Positions 1 through 6,629 of a stretch of 22,156 nucleotides of DNA are shown here, in pieces. A model generated the notes under the pieces. The model did not search any database. It was not told the DNA's origin and saw nothing but the letters and a program-made list of their open reading frames with translations. How positions within the stretch are numbered: the first letter of the stretch is position 1; every line of letters begins with the position of its first letter. A program made the position numbers and the translations under genes. This DNA comes from Hallerella sp964501065 (GTDB taxonomy: Bacteria > Fibrobacterota > Fibrobacteria > Fibrobacterales > Fibrobacteraceae): contig CAZCRF010000042.1 in assembly GCA_964501065.1 (NCBI GenBank), positions 1 to 22,156 on the forward strand, written 5' to 3'.

Positions 1-4
1 TGTA

Positions 5-77
5 AAGAGATGCTTCGCTCTCGCTCTGCATGACGCCAATCCTGCTCAACATGACGCCAATCCTGCTCAACATAACG
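5..77. repeat. Intergenic repeat block with a 21-bp tandem duplication
   Basis: A 21-bp unit beginning CATGACGCCAATCCTGCTC occurs at 29-49 and again, identical, at 50-70; a third start (CATAACG) follows at 71. The bases just before (5-33) read GAGATGCTTCGCTC...GCATGACG, which on the other strand resembles the GTCAT-CTGAGCG-AAGCGAAG-ATCTC type of dispersed intergenic repeat that I know from many bacterial genomes. The tandem repeat is seen directly; membership in that dispersed family is by resemblance only. Confidence 0.7.
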
Positions 78-193
78 ACTTTTTTGTTTACAGTCAACTA
101 ATCACTGTTCACCGACCACTCCTCACTCCTAATTGCTCATTGCACATTCCCAATTGAATCAGCCGTCGGCGAAGAAATGTTAAATTTGTACGC
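78..193. other. Intergenic leader of degenerate short repeats
   Basis: Between the tandem repeat and the first gene there is no coding signal that I trust. Positions 91-155 are a string of short related words (ACTAATCAC, ACCGACCACTCC, TCACTCC, ATTGCTCATTGCAC, TTCCCAATTG). On the minus strand these read as ATTAGT/GGTCGGTGAACAGTGATTAG-like words, similar in style to the microrepeats at 21699-21730 on the other edge of the window. No clear promoter or strong Shine-Dalgarno precedes the gene at 194. Confidence 0.5.
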
Positions 194-1003
194 ATGGAAC
201 TTTCCGAAATCTTGAATTTGGCCAAGAGTTTTGCCGATGAGGCCGGATCTTGCGCCCTTTCGATGCAAGCTCATTTGGGATCCGTCCGTTTCAAAACGCC
301 GAAGGACATCGTGACGGCGGCCGATATGGAAAGCGAGCGCATCCTGGTCGCCCGCATCCGGGAGAGTTTCCCGGAACATTCCATTCGCGCGGAAGAATCG
401 GGCCGCTTGTCTCCGGGCTCGCGTTATGAATGGATTCTGGACCCCGTTGACGGTACGGTCAATTTCAGCCGGGGAATTCCGCTGTGGGGAGTTTCCGTCG
501 CCTTGGTGGAAAATCGTCTTGAAGGCACAACGCCCCTTGTCGCTGCGGTGAGCCTGCCGGGGCTCGGGAAAACGTTTTCCGCCTTTCGCGGCGGAGGGGC
601 TTTCTTGAACGGGGCGCGCATCCGCGTCAGCACGACCGGTGAACTCGAAAAGGCCATCGTTTCGAACGGGGATTTCAATGTCGGGGAAGTGAAAAAGGTC
701 AATCGCCAAAATTTGGAAAACTTCCGGTGCGAGGCCGAAAGTTGCACGCGCGTCAAATGCTTCGGCAGTGCCGTCGTCGAAGGGACGTTCGTCGCGCAGG
801 GTTCCCTCGACGGTTTCGTGATGACGATGAGTTATCCGTGGGATGTCGCTGCGGTGAGCCTCCTTGTGGAAGAAGCCGGGGGGAAGGTCTCCCGTCTTGA
901 CGGGGAAAAAATTCGCTTGGTCGACGGGGAACAGCTTTTGTTTTCGAACGGGATTTTACACGAACGCTTTTTGCAATTGTTGAAAGGAGGCTTGCATGGC
1001 TAG
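194..1003 (+). CDS. Inositol monophosphatase family protein
   Basis: This is a 269-residue cytosolic Mg-dependent phosphatase of the IMPase/FBPase/CysQ fold. The family signature is clear: AEES at 66-69 (metal-binding Glu), DPVDGTVNF at 83-91 (metal ligands Asp83 and Asp86), and WDVAAVSLLVEEAGG at 216-230, where Asp217 is the third metal ligand. Length is normal for the family (about 260-275). Substrate cannot be read from sequence: members hydrolyse myo-inositol phosphate, 3'-phosphoadenosine phosphate, histidinol phosphate or sugar phosphates, and SuhB-type members also act on transcription. The ATG at 194 places the first helix (ELSEILNLAKSF) where homologues have it, although the ribosome site is weak. 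It overlaps the downstream transporter gene by 8 bp, so the two are translationally coupled. Family confident, substrate unknown. Confidence 0.93.
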   Translation: MELSEILNLAKSFADEAGSCALSMQAHLGSVRFKTPKDIVTAADMESERILVARIRESFPEHSIRAEESGRLSPGSRYEWILDPVDGTVNFSRGIPLWGVSVALVENRLEGTTPLVAAVSLPGLGKTFSAFRGGGAFLNGARIRVSTTGELEKAIVSNGDFNVGEVKKVNRQNLENFRCEAESCTRVKCFGSAVVEGTFVAQGSLDGFVMTMSYPWDVAAVSLLVEEAGGKVSRLDGEKIRLVDGEQLLFSNGILHERFLQLLKGGLHG

Positions 1004-2345
1004 GGAAGGATTCAAATCGCGGGCCGGTTTCTTGCTGGTGTCCGCCGGGTGCGCCATCGGCATTGGAAATGTCTGGAAGTTCCCTTTCTTGGCGGGGCAA
1101 AATGGCGGCGGAATATTCGTGCTGTTTTATTTGATTTTTCTGGTCTTGATGGGAGTCCCGATTCTTTCGATGGAACTGGCGGTCGGGCGCGCGTCGAAGC
1201 GTTCCGCCGTTTCCGCCTACAGGACGCTGGAACCCAAAAAGAGCAAGTGGCACATCCACGGTTACTTCTGCTTTTTGGGCTGTCTTCTTTTGATGATGTA
1301 TTATACGACGGTCTCGGGTTGGATGATCAACTACTTCGGCAAGTTCGCTTTCGGCGCATTTGAAAATGTCCCGTCCGAAGAGGTCAGCGGTGTCTTTGCT
1401 TCGATGCTGTCGAGTCCGCTCCAAATGCTCGGCTGCATATTGATTGTCGTCGTCTCCGGTTTCTTGGTCAACAGTTTCGGCGTACAAAAGGGTCTCGAAG
1501 CCGTCTCCAAGGTGATGATGGTGGGGCTATTGATTTTGATAGTCGCCCTGGCCGTGCATAGCCTGCTCCTTCCGAACGCATCGGAAGGGCTCCGCTTTTA
1601 CCTCATCCCGAGTCTGGAAAATATCCGGCACCAAGGTCTGGGGAAGGTCATCACCGCCGCGATGAACCAGGCGTTCTTTACTTTGTCCCTGGGAGTCGCC
1701 GCCATGGAAATCTTCGGTTCCTACACCTCCGACAAGTTTTCCCTCGGCGGGGAGTCCGTCCGCATCTGCATCTTGGACACTCTTGTCGCCCTGTCCGCCG
1801 GCCTTATCATTTTCCCCGCGTGTTTCGCCTTTGGGGTGAAACCGGACGCGGGACCCGGACTGATATTCCAAACCCTTCCGCATGTTTTTCTCAGCATGTC
1901 GGGCGGCAGGTTCTGGGGCGCGGCCTTTTTCCTCTTCATGATTTTTGCAAGCATGTCCACCGTCCTGGCCGTCTTCGAAAATTTGATGTCCGGGTTCATG
2001 GACGATTGGAAGTGGTCGCGTAAAAAGACGACGTGCGTGTGCTTTGTCGTCGTCCTCTTGACGTCCGTACCATGCGCATTGGGCTACAATCTTTTGGATT
2101 TCGTGCAAATCGGCGGAAAGAACGTCCTGGACATGGAAGACTTCGCCGTCTCGAACTTCTTCTTGCCGCTGGGGTCGTTGGTTTACCTCCTCTTCTGCGT
2201 TTCGAAGTGGGGCTGGGGGTTCGACAAGTATCTTTCGGAGGCGAACAAGGGCGAAGGCCTGAAGATTCCCCGCATCTGCAAGAACTATTTCCGCTACGTG
2301 CTTCCCATCTTGATTTTAATCATCTTCATCGAAGGTTTGGTTTGA
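996..2345 (+). CDS. Sodium:neurotransmitter symporter family (NSS/SNF) transporter
   Basis: A 449-residue inner-membrane protein with about eleven hydrophobic spans, the usual size of bacterial NSS (LeuT-fold) carriers, which take up amino acids or related amines with Na+. The diagnostic TM1 segment is present at about residues 9-40 (SRAGFLLVSAGCAIGIGNVW, then KFPF and an NGGG turn). In LeuT-like proteins the unwound part of TM1, here around GCAIGIGN, supplies ligands for Na+ and substrate. Also typical are PILSMELAVGR in TM2 and the TM6-region NQAFFTLSLG. The start is fixed by AAAGGAGG at 983-990, five bases before the ATG, inside the end of the phosphatase gene. Substrate is not predictable; tryptophan, leucine, alanine and tyrosine carriers all exist in this family. 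Confidence 0.93.
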   Translation: MAREGFKSRAGFLLVSAGCAIGIGNVWKFPFLAGQNGGGIFVLFYLIFLVLMGVPILSMELAVGRASKRSAVSAYRTLEPKKSKWHIHGYFCFLGCLLLMMYYTTVSGWMINYFGKFAFGAFENVPSEEVSGVFASMLSSPLQMLGCILIVVVSGFLVNSFGVQKGLEAVSKVMMVGLLILIVALAVHSLLLPNASEGLRFYLIPSLENIRHQGLGKVITAAMNQAFFTLSLGVAAMEIFGSYTSDKFSLGGESVRICILDTLVALSAGLIIFPACFAFGVKPDAGPGLIFQTLPHVFLSMSGGRFWGAAFFLFMIFASMSTVLAVFENLMSGFMDDWKWSRKKTTCVCFVVVLLTSVPCALGYNLLDFVQIGGKNVLDMEDFAVSNFFLPLGSLVYLLFCVSKWGWGFDKYLSEANKGEGLKIPRICKNYFRYVLPILILIIFIEGLV

Positions 2346-2386
2346 GCGGATGGGGTTCTTCAAAAAAAGATTAGTATATTGAAATC

Positions 2387-3154
2387 ATGATTTTCAAAAC
2401 GCTGATTGTCGACGATGAACCCTTGGCGCGCATGCGGATGCGCAAACTTTTGGACGCTTATCCCAACTTGGTGTCCATCGTGGGGGAGGCTTGCACCGGG
2501 GACGAAGCCATTTCGCAAATTCGCACCTTTCATCCGGATTTGGTCTTTTTGGATATCCAGATGCCCGATAAAACGGGATTTGACGTGCTCCGGGAAATCG
2601 ACAGCGAAGAAGATCCGCTGGTCGTTTTCACGACGGCCTACGATGAATACGCCCTCAAGGCCTTTTCGGAAGACACCGTGGATTATTTGCTGAAGCCCAT
2701 CGAAGAGGAGCGTTTGCAAGTTTGCATGGATAAAATCCGCCGTCTGGGGGATGTCTTCAGCGGGGAATCGGACGCGGAACCGGACGTGCAGCGCCTCTTG
2801 AACCGCCTTCCGGACAAGGAAGCCCCTTATTTGCGGCGCGTCCAGGCGAAGGTCGGGGACCGCACCATCGTCATTCCGATTGAAAATGTTTTTCGATTCC
2901 AAAGTGAAGAAAAATACACGACGGTTTACACTTCGAACGGCAAGTATGTCATCAGCATGCCGCTTGTCGATTTGGAAAAGAGGCTCGACCCGGCGCAGTT
3001 CGTACGCGTCCATCGGGCGCATTTGGTGGCCATAGACGCCATTGCCGAATACCAGAGGTTGCCGAATGGGCATTTTTGCGTGAAGTTGCACGACAAGGAT
3101 TATTCCGTGATTCCCGTCAGCCGCAATTTCGTGAGCCGTCTCCATTCTCTTTGA
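2387..3154 (+). CDS. LytTR-family response regulator (LytR/AlgR type)
   Basis: A 255-residue two-domain transcription factor. Residues 1-120 form a receiver: acidic pair Asp9/Asp10, phospho-acceptor Asp56 in VFLDIQMP, switch Thr83 in VVFTTAYDEYALKAF, and Lys103 in YLLKP. Residues about 150-250 form a LytTR DNA-binding domain (VFRFQSEEKYTTVYTSNGK, then FVRVHRAHLVAIDAI). The family is phosphorylated by a sensor kinase, often of the membrane LytS/YehU kind, and binds pairs of direct repeats in promoters. No histidine kinase gene lies in the window, so the partner is elsewhere, or the GGDEF protein 33 bp downstream is merely a co-transcribed neighbour. The 41-bp gap before it is A-rich with a TATATT word at 2374-2379. 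Targets cannot be inferred. Confidence 0.93.
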   Translation: MIFKTLIVDDEPLARMRMRKLLDAYPNLVSIVGEACTGDEAISQIRTFHPDLVFLDIQMPDKTGFDVLREIDSEEDPLVVFTTAYDEYALKAFSEDTVDYLLKPIEEERLQVCMDKIRRLGDVFSGESDAEPDVQRLLNRLPDKEAPYLRRVQAKVGDRTIVIPIENVFRFQSEEKYTTVYTSNGKYVISMPLVDLEKRLDPAQFVRVHRAHLVAIDAIAEYQRLPNGHFCVKLHDKDYSVIPVSRNFVSRLHSL

Positions 3155-3187
3155 CCCGTTGGCCGGGAAATAGTTTATTTTTTTCCC

Positions 3188-4330
3188 ATGCACCCCGATT
3201 TCAATTTACAAGCGATTCTCATCACCAACATTTTGGGCGTGGTCCTCTTGGGCGTCCTGTTCGCCGGGAATATTTGGCGTTTTCGTGAAAAGACTCCGGA
3301 AAACAACAGCGTGATGCTTTTCATCTTGTTTACCTTGTCCGATTGCGTGAGCGAGTCCATTTCCTATTACATCGACGGGCGGCCGGGAGGTTTTGCGCGC
3401 TCCGTCAATTACATTTCCAATATTTGGCTCTACATTTCGACGATGCTCACCAGCCTTTGCTGGATCCGTTTTCTCTTCATCCATTTGACGGGCTATTTCC
3501 CGAAGCTCCACCAGAGCATCCTCACGGTGGTAATCGGGAGCGCGAGCTTTTTGCTGGTCATCAACTTTGTTGAACCGCTGGTGTTTTCCATCGACGAAAA
3601 CAACGTCTATTCGCGGCGCACGTTCTTTTGGCTGTATCTGCTTGTCAACTACGGAATTTTAATCGACTCTTTGGTGGTTTACTGCCGCAGCCGTTGGCGC
3701 AAAAGTCCGCTGAAGAGCTTCGCCCTTTGGGCTTATATCATACCCGTCGCCATCTGCGCCATCATCCAATGCTGCTTTTACGGGATTTCCGTCATCTCCG
3801 CCAGTTACTGCATCGCCATTGCCGGAATTCTCTCCAGCTTGCAGAACGAAGCCATTTTCAAGGACAGGCTCACGGGGCTTTTCAACCGCGCTTACTTGGA
3901 CTATATGTTCAAAAAATTGGAACGTTCCCCGCGTTCGCACGTGACGGGAGTCATGGTGGACTTGAACGGATTCAAGAACATCAACGATCATTACGGGCAC
4001 GCAGTGGGGGATTCCGTCTTGCGCAACGTGGCGGGGATCTTGCAAGAATCCGTCGGCGACTTGGGAACGGCCATCCGCTACGCCGGGGACGAATTCATTT
4101 TGCTTTTGAATACGCAAATGGATGCGGTCATCGAAATGGCCATTCGGGACGTCAAAACGAACATGGAAAACTTTAACGTCAAGAATCCCGTCCGCTACAT
4201 GCTGTCCGCCTCGTTCGGCTACAGCAAACTGAATTTGGAAGAGCAAACTCCCGATGAATTCTTGAACGATATCGACAAGCGCATGTATGAGGACAAGAGG
4301 GCTTATTACGCGGCTTGTCCAGAAAATTAG
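3188..4330 (+). CDS. Membrane diguanylate cyclase (GGDEF protein), AGDEF variant
   Basis: A 380-residue protein with an amino-terminal membrane module of about seven hydrophobic spans (residues 8-215), then a GGDEF domain from DRLTGLFNR (226-234) to the end. GGDEF domains condense two GTP to cyclic di-GMP. The metal-binding Asp258 lies in MVDLNGFKNIND, and the signature reads YAGDEF (298-303), so the first glycine is alanine. AGDEF versions can be active in this family, and the remaining G-D-E-F are intact. The allosteric I-site RxxD expected five residues upstream is absent (the segment reads GDLG), so product inhibition through that site is unlikely. The membrane half resembles 7TM sensory modules without a recognisable ligand motif. 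The ATG at 3188 starts just before the first membrane helix; its ribosome site is poor. No EAL domain is fused. Confidence 0.9.
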   Translation: MHPDFNLQAILITNILGVVLLGVLFAGNIWRFREKTPENNSVMLFILFTLSDCVSESISYYIDGRPGGFARSVNYISNIWLYISTMLTSLCWIRFLFIHLTGYFPKLHQSILTVVIGSASFLLVINFVEPLVFSIDENNVYSRRTFFWLYLLVNYGILIDSLVVYCRSRWRKSPLKSFALWAYIIPVAICAIIQCCFYGISVISASYCIAIAGILSSLQNEAIFKDRLTGLFNRAYLDYMFKKLERSPRSHVTGVMVDLNGFKNINDHYGHAVGDSVLRNVAGILQESVGDLGTAIRYAGDEFILLLNTQMDAVIEMAIRDVKTNMENFNVKNPVRYMLSASFGYSKLNLEEQTPDEFLNDIDKRMYEDKRAYYAACPEN

Positions 4331-4364
4331 ACGGGCGACGAGCCAGTGGGCGAATCGCGGCTTC

Positions 4365-4394
4365 TTGTTTGGCGTTAGATTTCGGGAATAAAAT
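4365..4394 (+). promoter_or_regulatory. Possible promoter of the metalloregulator gene
   Basis: TTGTTT at 4365-4370 and TAAAAT at 4389-4394 are separated by 18 bases, just upstream of an AT-rich leader. The -10 word matches the sigma70 consensus at five of six positions; the -35 word is poor. This is a weak prediction, but the 80-bp gap after the GGDEF gene suggests that the regulator can have its own promoter. Confidence 0.3.
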
Positions 4395-4410
4395 TTTTAA
4401 ATTAAAGGCG

Positions 4411-4791
4411 ATGAAAAAACTCAGCCAAAGTTTGGAAGATTATCTGGAAATGGTGCATATGCTGCACCTTTCCAAGGGGACTGCCCGGTTGAAGGACATC
4501 GCCCAGGAACTCGGGGTCAAGGCCCCGTCCGTCGTTCGCGCCATGCACGAACTCAAGGAGCTGGGGTACATCGAACAGGAACCCTATGGCGACGTCCGGT
4601 TGACGAAAACGGGCCTTGCTGCTGCCAAGGGGGTCTTTGGGCGGCACACCCTTCTCCGAAGTTTCTTGGAACTCTTGGGCGTTTCCCCGACCGTGGCGGA
4701 TGCCGACGCCTGCTCGCTTGAGCACATCCTTTCCGGCGAAACTCTGGACAGAATTTCTTCATTCGTCCAAAAGAACGCGGTTGAAGGCTGA
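4411..4791 (+). CDS. DtxR/MntR-family metal-dependent repressor
   Basis: A 126-residue dimeric repressor: winged helix at 1-70 (SLEDYLEMV, RLKDIAQELGVKAPSVVRAM, LGYIEQEPYGDVRLTKTG) and metal-binding dimerisation domain at 71-120 (H79, then DACSLEHIL). It lacks the carboxy-terminal SH3 domain of DtxR/IdeR, so in size it is MntR-like. Expected ligands: Asp10, Glu13, His79, Cys101, Glu104, His105. Asp10 is the MntR state (DtxR has Met), whereas Cys101 is the DtxR/IdeR state (MntR has Glu), so the metal site is a hybrid. The ATG at 4411 is preferred because homologues start close to the SLEDYLE helix; the frame is open upstream to an ATG at 4315 inside the GGDEF gene, but that extension is not family-like. 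Its position before operator-like sites and feoAAB argues for iron, or iron and manganese, sensing. Confidence 0.9.
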   Translation: MKKLSQSLEDYLEMVHMLHLSKGTARLKDIAQELGVKAPSVVRAMHELKELGYIEQEPYGDVRLTKTGLAAAKGVFGRHTLLRSFLELLGVSPTVADADACSLEHILSGETLDRISSFVQKNAVEG

Positions 4792-4893
4792 TATCATCGA
4801 AATTTGTCCGGGAATGGGTGAAAATACCCTTGTGACGGCAATCACGGGAAAGATTTCCCATTGGATTTGGCGGCGAATCTCAAAAAATTCACC

Positions 4894-4922
4894 TTGACTA
4901 AATTCTCCATTTGTGCTACATT
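4894..4922 (+). promoter_or_regulatory. Promoter of the porin-feo operon
   Basis: TTGACT (4894-4899, five of six matches to TTGACA) is followed after 17 bases by TACATT (4917-4922, four of six to TATAAT). The predicted transcript start near 4929 lies inside the operator cluster at 4921-4969, the usual geometry for repression by blocking polymerase. It lies about 90-120 bp upstream of the barrel-protein ATG. Confidence 0.6.
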
Positions 4923-4969
4923 TAGCCAAGACTAATTAGCTTTGCCTAAACTAACTAGACAAGGCTAAA
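4921..4969. promoter_or_regulatory. Triple palindromic operator, DtxR-family type
   Basis: Three elements of the form TTAG-N6-CTAA are seen: TTAGCCAAGACTAA at 4922-4935, TTAGCTTTGCCTAA at 4936-4949 (abutting), and CTAGACAAGGCTAA at 4955-4968 (one mismatch). Extended, they approximate the palindrome TTTAGnCAAGnCTAAA. DtxR/IdeR operators share the TTAG...CTAA ends, and the regulator encoded just upstream is of this family. The pattern is directly visible; binding by that protein is inferred. Confidence 0.7.
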
Positions 4970-5012
4970 CTGAAAAGGATTCGAAAATAAGATTCAAAAA
5001 AGGAAACATCCC

Positions 5013-6143
5013 ATGAATAAAAAAATCGGTTTGATTCTGGCTTCTTCCTTGGCGGCCACCCCGCTGTTCGCCGAAGAGGCTGCATCGTCTTCAGGCCCGC
5101 AATTCTCCGTTGCCGGCGAAGTGGAATTCGAAGCGAACACGCACTTCAAGCAGGTCGATCCGCGCGACGAAGTCAACAACAACGCGCAGGACAACAAGTG
5201 GTTCCACGATTACTCCTCCACTTTCAATTTGATTTTCCAAGTGAAGTTCAACGACAAGTGGTCTGCGGAAGCGGCCATTTCCGCCGATGACGACAACGCG
5301 GCCCCGGGGTTCGCTTACGACGGCGCGTTCATCCAATACCAGCTGAACGACAACATCGCCATCAAGGCCGGTGACTTCACCTATTCGGAAGGCGCGTTCC
5401 GCTATTACGACTACGATGATCCGGGAGACGCTGCAGTCGGCATGACCGAACGTGACGTCCGCGGTCTCGAACTCAACGCTTACGGCCTCTTGGTGGGGCT
5501 CGGCTGGGGTCGCGGCGACGACGACTGCCCCGAAGAAGCAGAAGGCTGCACCTCTTACGACGTGCATGTCGCCTATGACATCGCCCTCGGAGCGCATTCC
5601 ATCCGTCCGTTTGCCAACTACCAGAGCTACCAGCAAGAAAATGCGAACCGTCTCCGCGCCGGTGTCACGGCGAACCTGGTCTTCGGCGAAGCGGTGAACG
5701 TGCAGCTGGCTTACGGTCTCGCCTCCGACGCCCTTTCGGAAGATGAGCCGAAGATGAGCCATTCCTTTGCGATTGAACCGGAATTCAACTTGGGCAAGGT
5801 GAACATCAAGGGCACGGCGTTCTACGCTTACCTGGCCGACGCCGAAGACAATCCGACGGAAATCGAAACCCCGGAATACATGTTCGCCTACGTGGAACCG
5901 TCCTTCGCCATCAACGACCAATTCTCCGTGGGCGTCCAAGGGGAATATCACACGATGACGACCGACAAGGACGCGGACTTGCAGCAGGTCTGGGTCGGAC
6001 CGAAGGCCTATCTGAACCCGGCGGAAAATCTTTCCCTCGAAGGGTACTTCCGCGCTTGCCTGCCGATCGGCGACGATTACGAAGATGCGGACTCCGACGA
6101 CGTCTATTTCGGAGCCGGTGCGACGGTTGGTTTTACATTCTAA
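5013..6143 (+). CDS. Outer-membrane beta-barrel (porin-like) protein of the iron operon
   Basis: A 376-residue exported protein. Residues 1-20 are a signal peptide (MNKKIGLILA..., cleavage likely after LFA). The mature part alternates polar and aromatic/hydrophobic residues in strand-sized blocks and ends ...GATVGFTF; a terminal Phe is the usual outer-membrane barrel assembly signal. It is rich in Asp/Glu and has a short acidic Cys loop (Cys172-Cys179, around DDDCPEEAEGC) that may be surface exposed. AAAAGGAA about 8 bases before ATG 5013 serves as ribosome site. It lies between the operator cluster and feoA, 17 bp from the latter, so it is probably the outer-membrane entry path for ferrous iron or another ligand supplied to FeoB. 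I do not recognise a named family; substrate is inferred from context only. Confidence 0.8.
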   Translation: MNKKIGLILASSLAATPLFAEEAASSSGPQFSVAGEVEFEANTHFKQVDPRDEVNNNAQDNKWFHDYSSTFNLIFQVKFNDKWSAEAAISADDDNAAPGFAYDGAFIQYQLNDNIAIKAGDFTYSEGAFRYYDYDDPGDAAVGMTERDVRGLELNAYGLLVGLGWGRGDDDCPEEAEGCTSYDVHVAYDIALGAHSIRPFANYQSYQQENANRLRAGVTANLVFGEAVNVQLAYGLASDALSEDEPKMSHSFAIEPEFNLGKVNIKGTAFYAYLADAEDNPTEIETPEYMFAYVEPSFAINDQFSVGVQGEYHTMTTDKDADLQQVWVGPKAYLNPAENLSLEGYFRACLPIGDDYEDADSDDVYFGAGATVGFTF

Positions 6144-6160
6144 TTCAAAGAGGTGAGACG

Positions 6161-6370
6161 ATGCCTTTGACTTTGTGCTCGATAGGTGAGCTTTTTACAG
6201 TCAAGCGCTTGAGCGGCGACGCCGCAGTGCGGCAGCACTTGAATGAACTCGGATTCAGCGTGGGTTCCCCCGTCACTGTCGTGGCGAGCCTCGGCGGCAA
6301 CGTGATTGTGAAAGTGAAGGAATCGCGCATCGCTCTCGACCATAAATTGGCCAGCCGCATCATGGTGTGA
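6161..6370 (+). CDS. feoA: FeoA-family protein (first copy)
   Basis: A 69-residue SH3-like FeoA protein, the small cytosolic partner of the FeoB ferrous-iron transporter. It has the family pattern of an opening LxxL/GE segment (CSIGELFTVKRL), then RQHLNELGFSVGSPVTVV, where homologues have RRLxxMGLxxGxxV, and ends SRIALDHKLASRIMV. The ATG at 6161 follows CAAAGAGG at 6146-6153 by seven bases; an open frame reaches further upstream but only in an alternative frame of the barrel gene. It is followed 19 bp later by a second, different FeoA gene. Two-FeoA operons are common, and the copies are thought to play non-identical roles in regulating or assembling FeoB. Confidence 0.92.
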   Translation: MPLTLCSIGELFTVKRLSGDAAVRQHLNELGFSVGSPVTVVASLGGNVIVKVKESRIALDHKLASRIMV

Positions 6371-6389
6371 TGGCCGCTTAGGAGACAAA

Positions 6390-6617
6390 ATGAAAACTTT
6401 ACGCGATGTAAAGGTCGGCGAAACCGTCAAGGTCGCCAAATTGCACGGAGAAGGTGCGCTCAAGCGCCGTTTGATGGACATGGGCCTGACTAACGGTGCG
6501 GAGGTGTACGTCCGCAAGGTCGCTCCCCTCGGGGATCCGGTGGAAGTGAACGTGCGCGGTTATGAACTCAGCGTCCGCAAGGATGACGCGGAACGCGTGG
6601 AAGTCAAGGAAGCATAA
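6390..6617 (+). CDS. feoA: FeoA-family protein (second copy)
   Basis: A 75-residue FeoA protein, closer to the family consensus than the preceding one: LRDVKVGETVKVAKL, then GALKRRLMDMGLTNGAEVYV, and GDPVEVNVRGYELSVRKDDA. The RRLMDMGLTNG block and GDPxEV-RGY-LxLR are hallmarks of FeoA. It presumably binds the cytosolic part of FeoB. AGGAGA at 6380-6385 sits just before ATG 6390, and feoB starts 12 bp after its stop, so translation should be coupled. Divergence between the two copies, which match only at family positions, argues for an old duplication rather than a recent one. Confidence 0.94.
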   Translation: MKTLRDVKVGETVKVAKLHGEGALKRRLMDMGLTNGAEVYVRKVAPLGDPVEVNVRGYELSVRKDDAERVEVKEA

Positions 6618-6629
6618 GGAGAACCGAAA

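Noticed and set aside
4315..4410. Upstream extension of the metalloregulator to ATG 4315
   Set aside because: The extra residues overlap the GGDEF gene and have no counterpart in DtxR/MntR proteins, which begin near the SLEDYLE helix.
4792..4893. Possible FeoA/SH3-like remnant after the regulator (frame reading IIEICPGMGENTLVTAITG)
   Set aside because: It vaguely recalls the SH3 tail of DtxR or FeoA, but only a few residues fit and the frame is shared with an antisense-like stretch; too weak to call.
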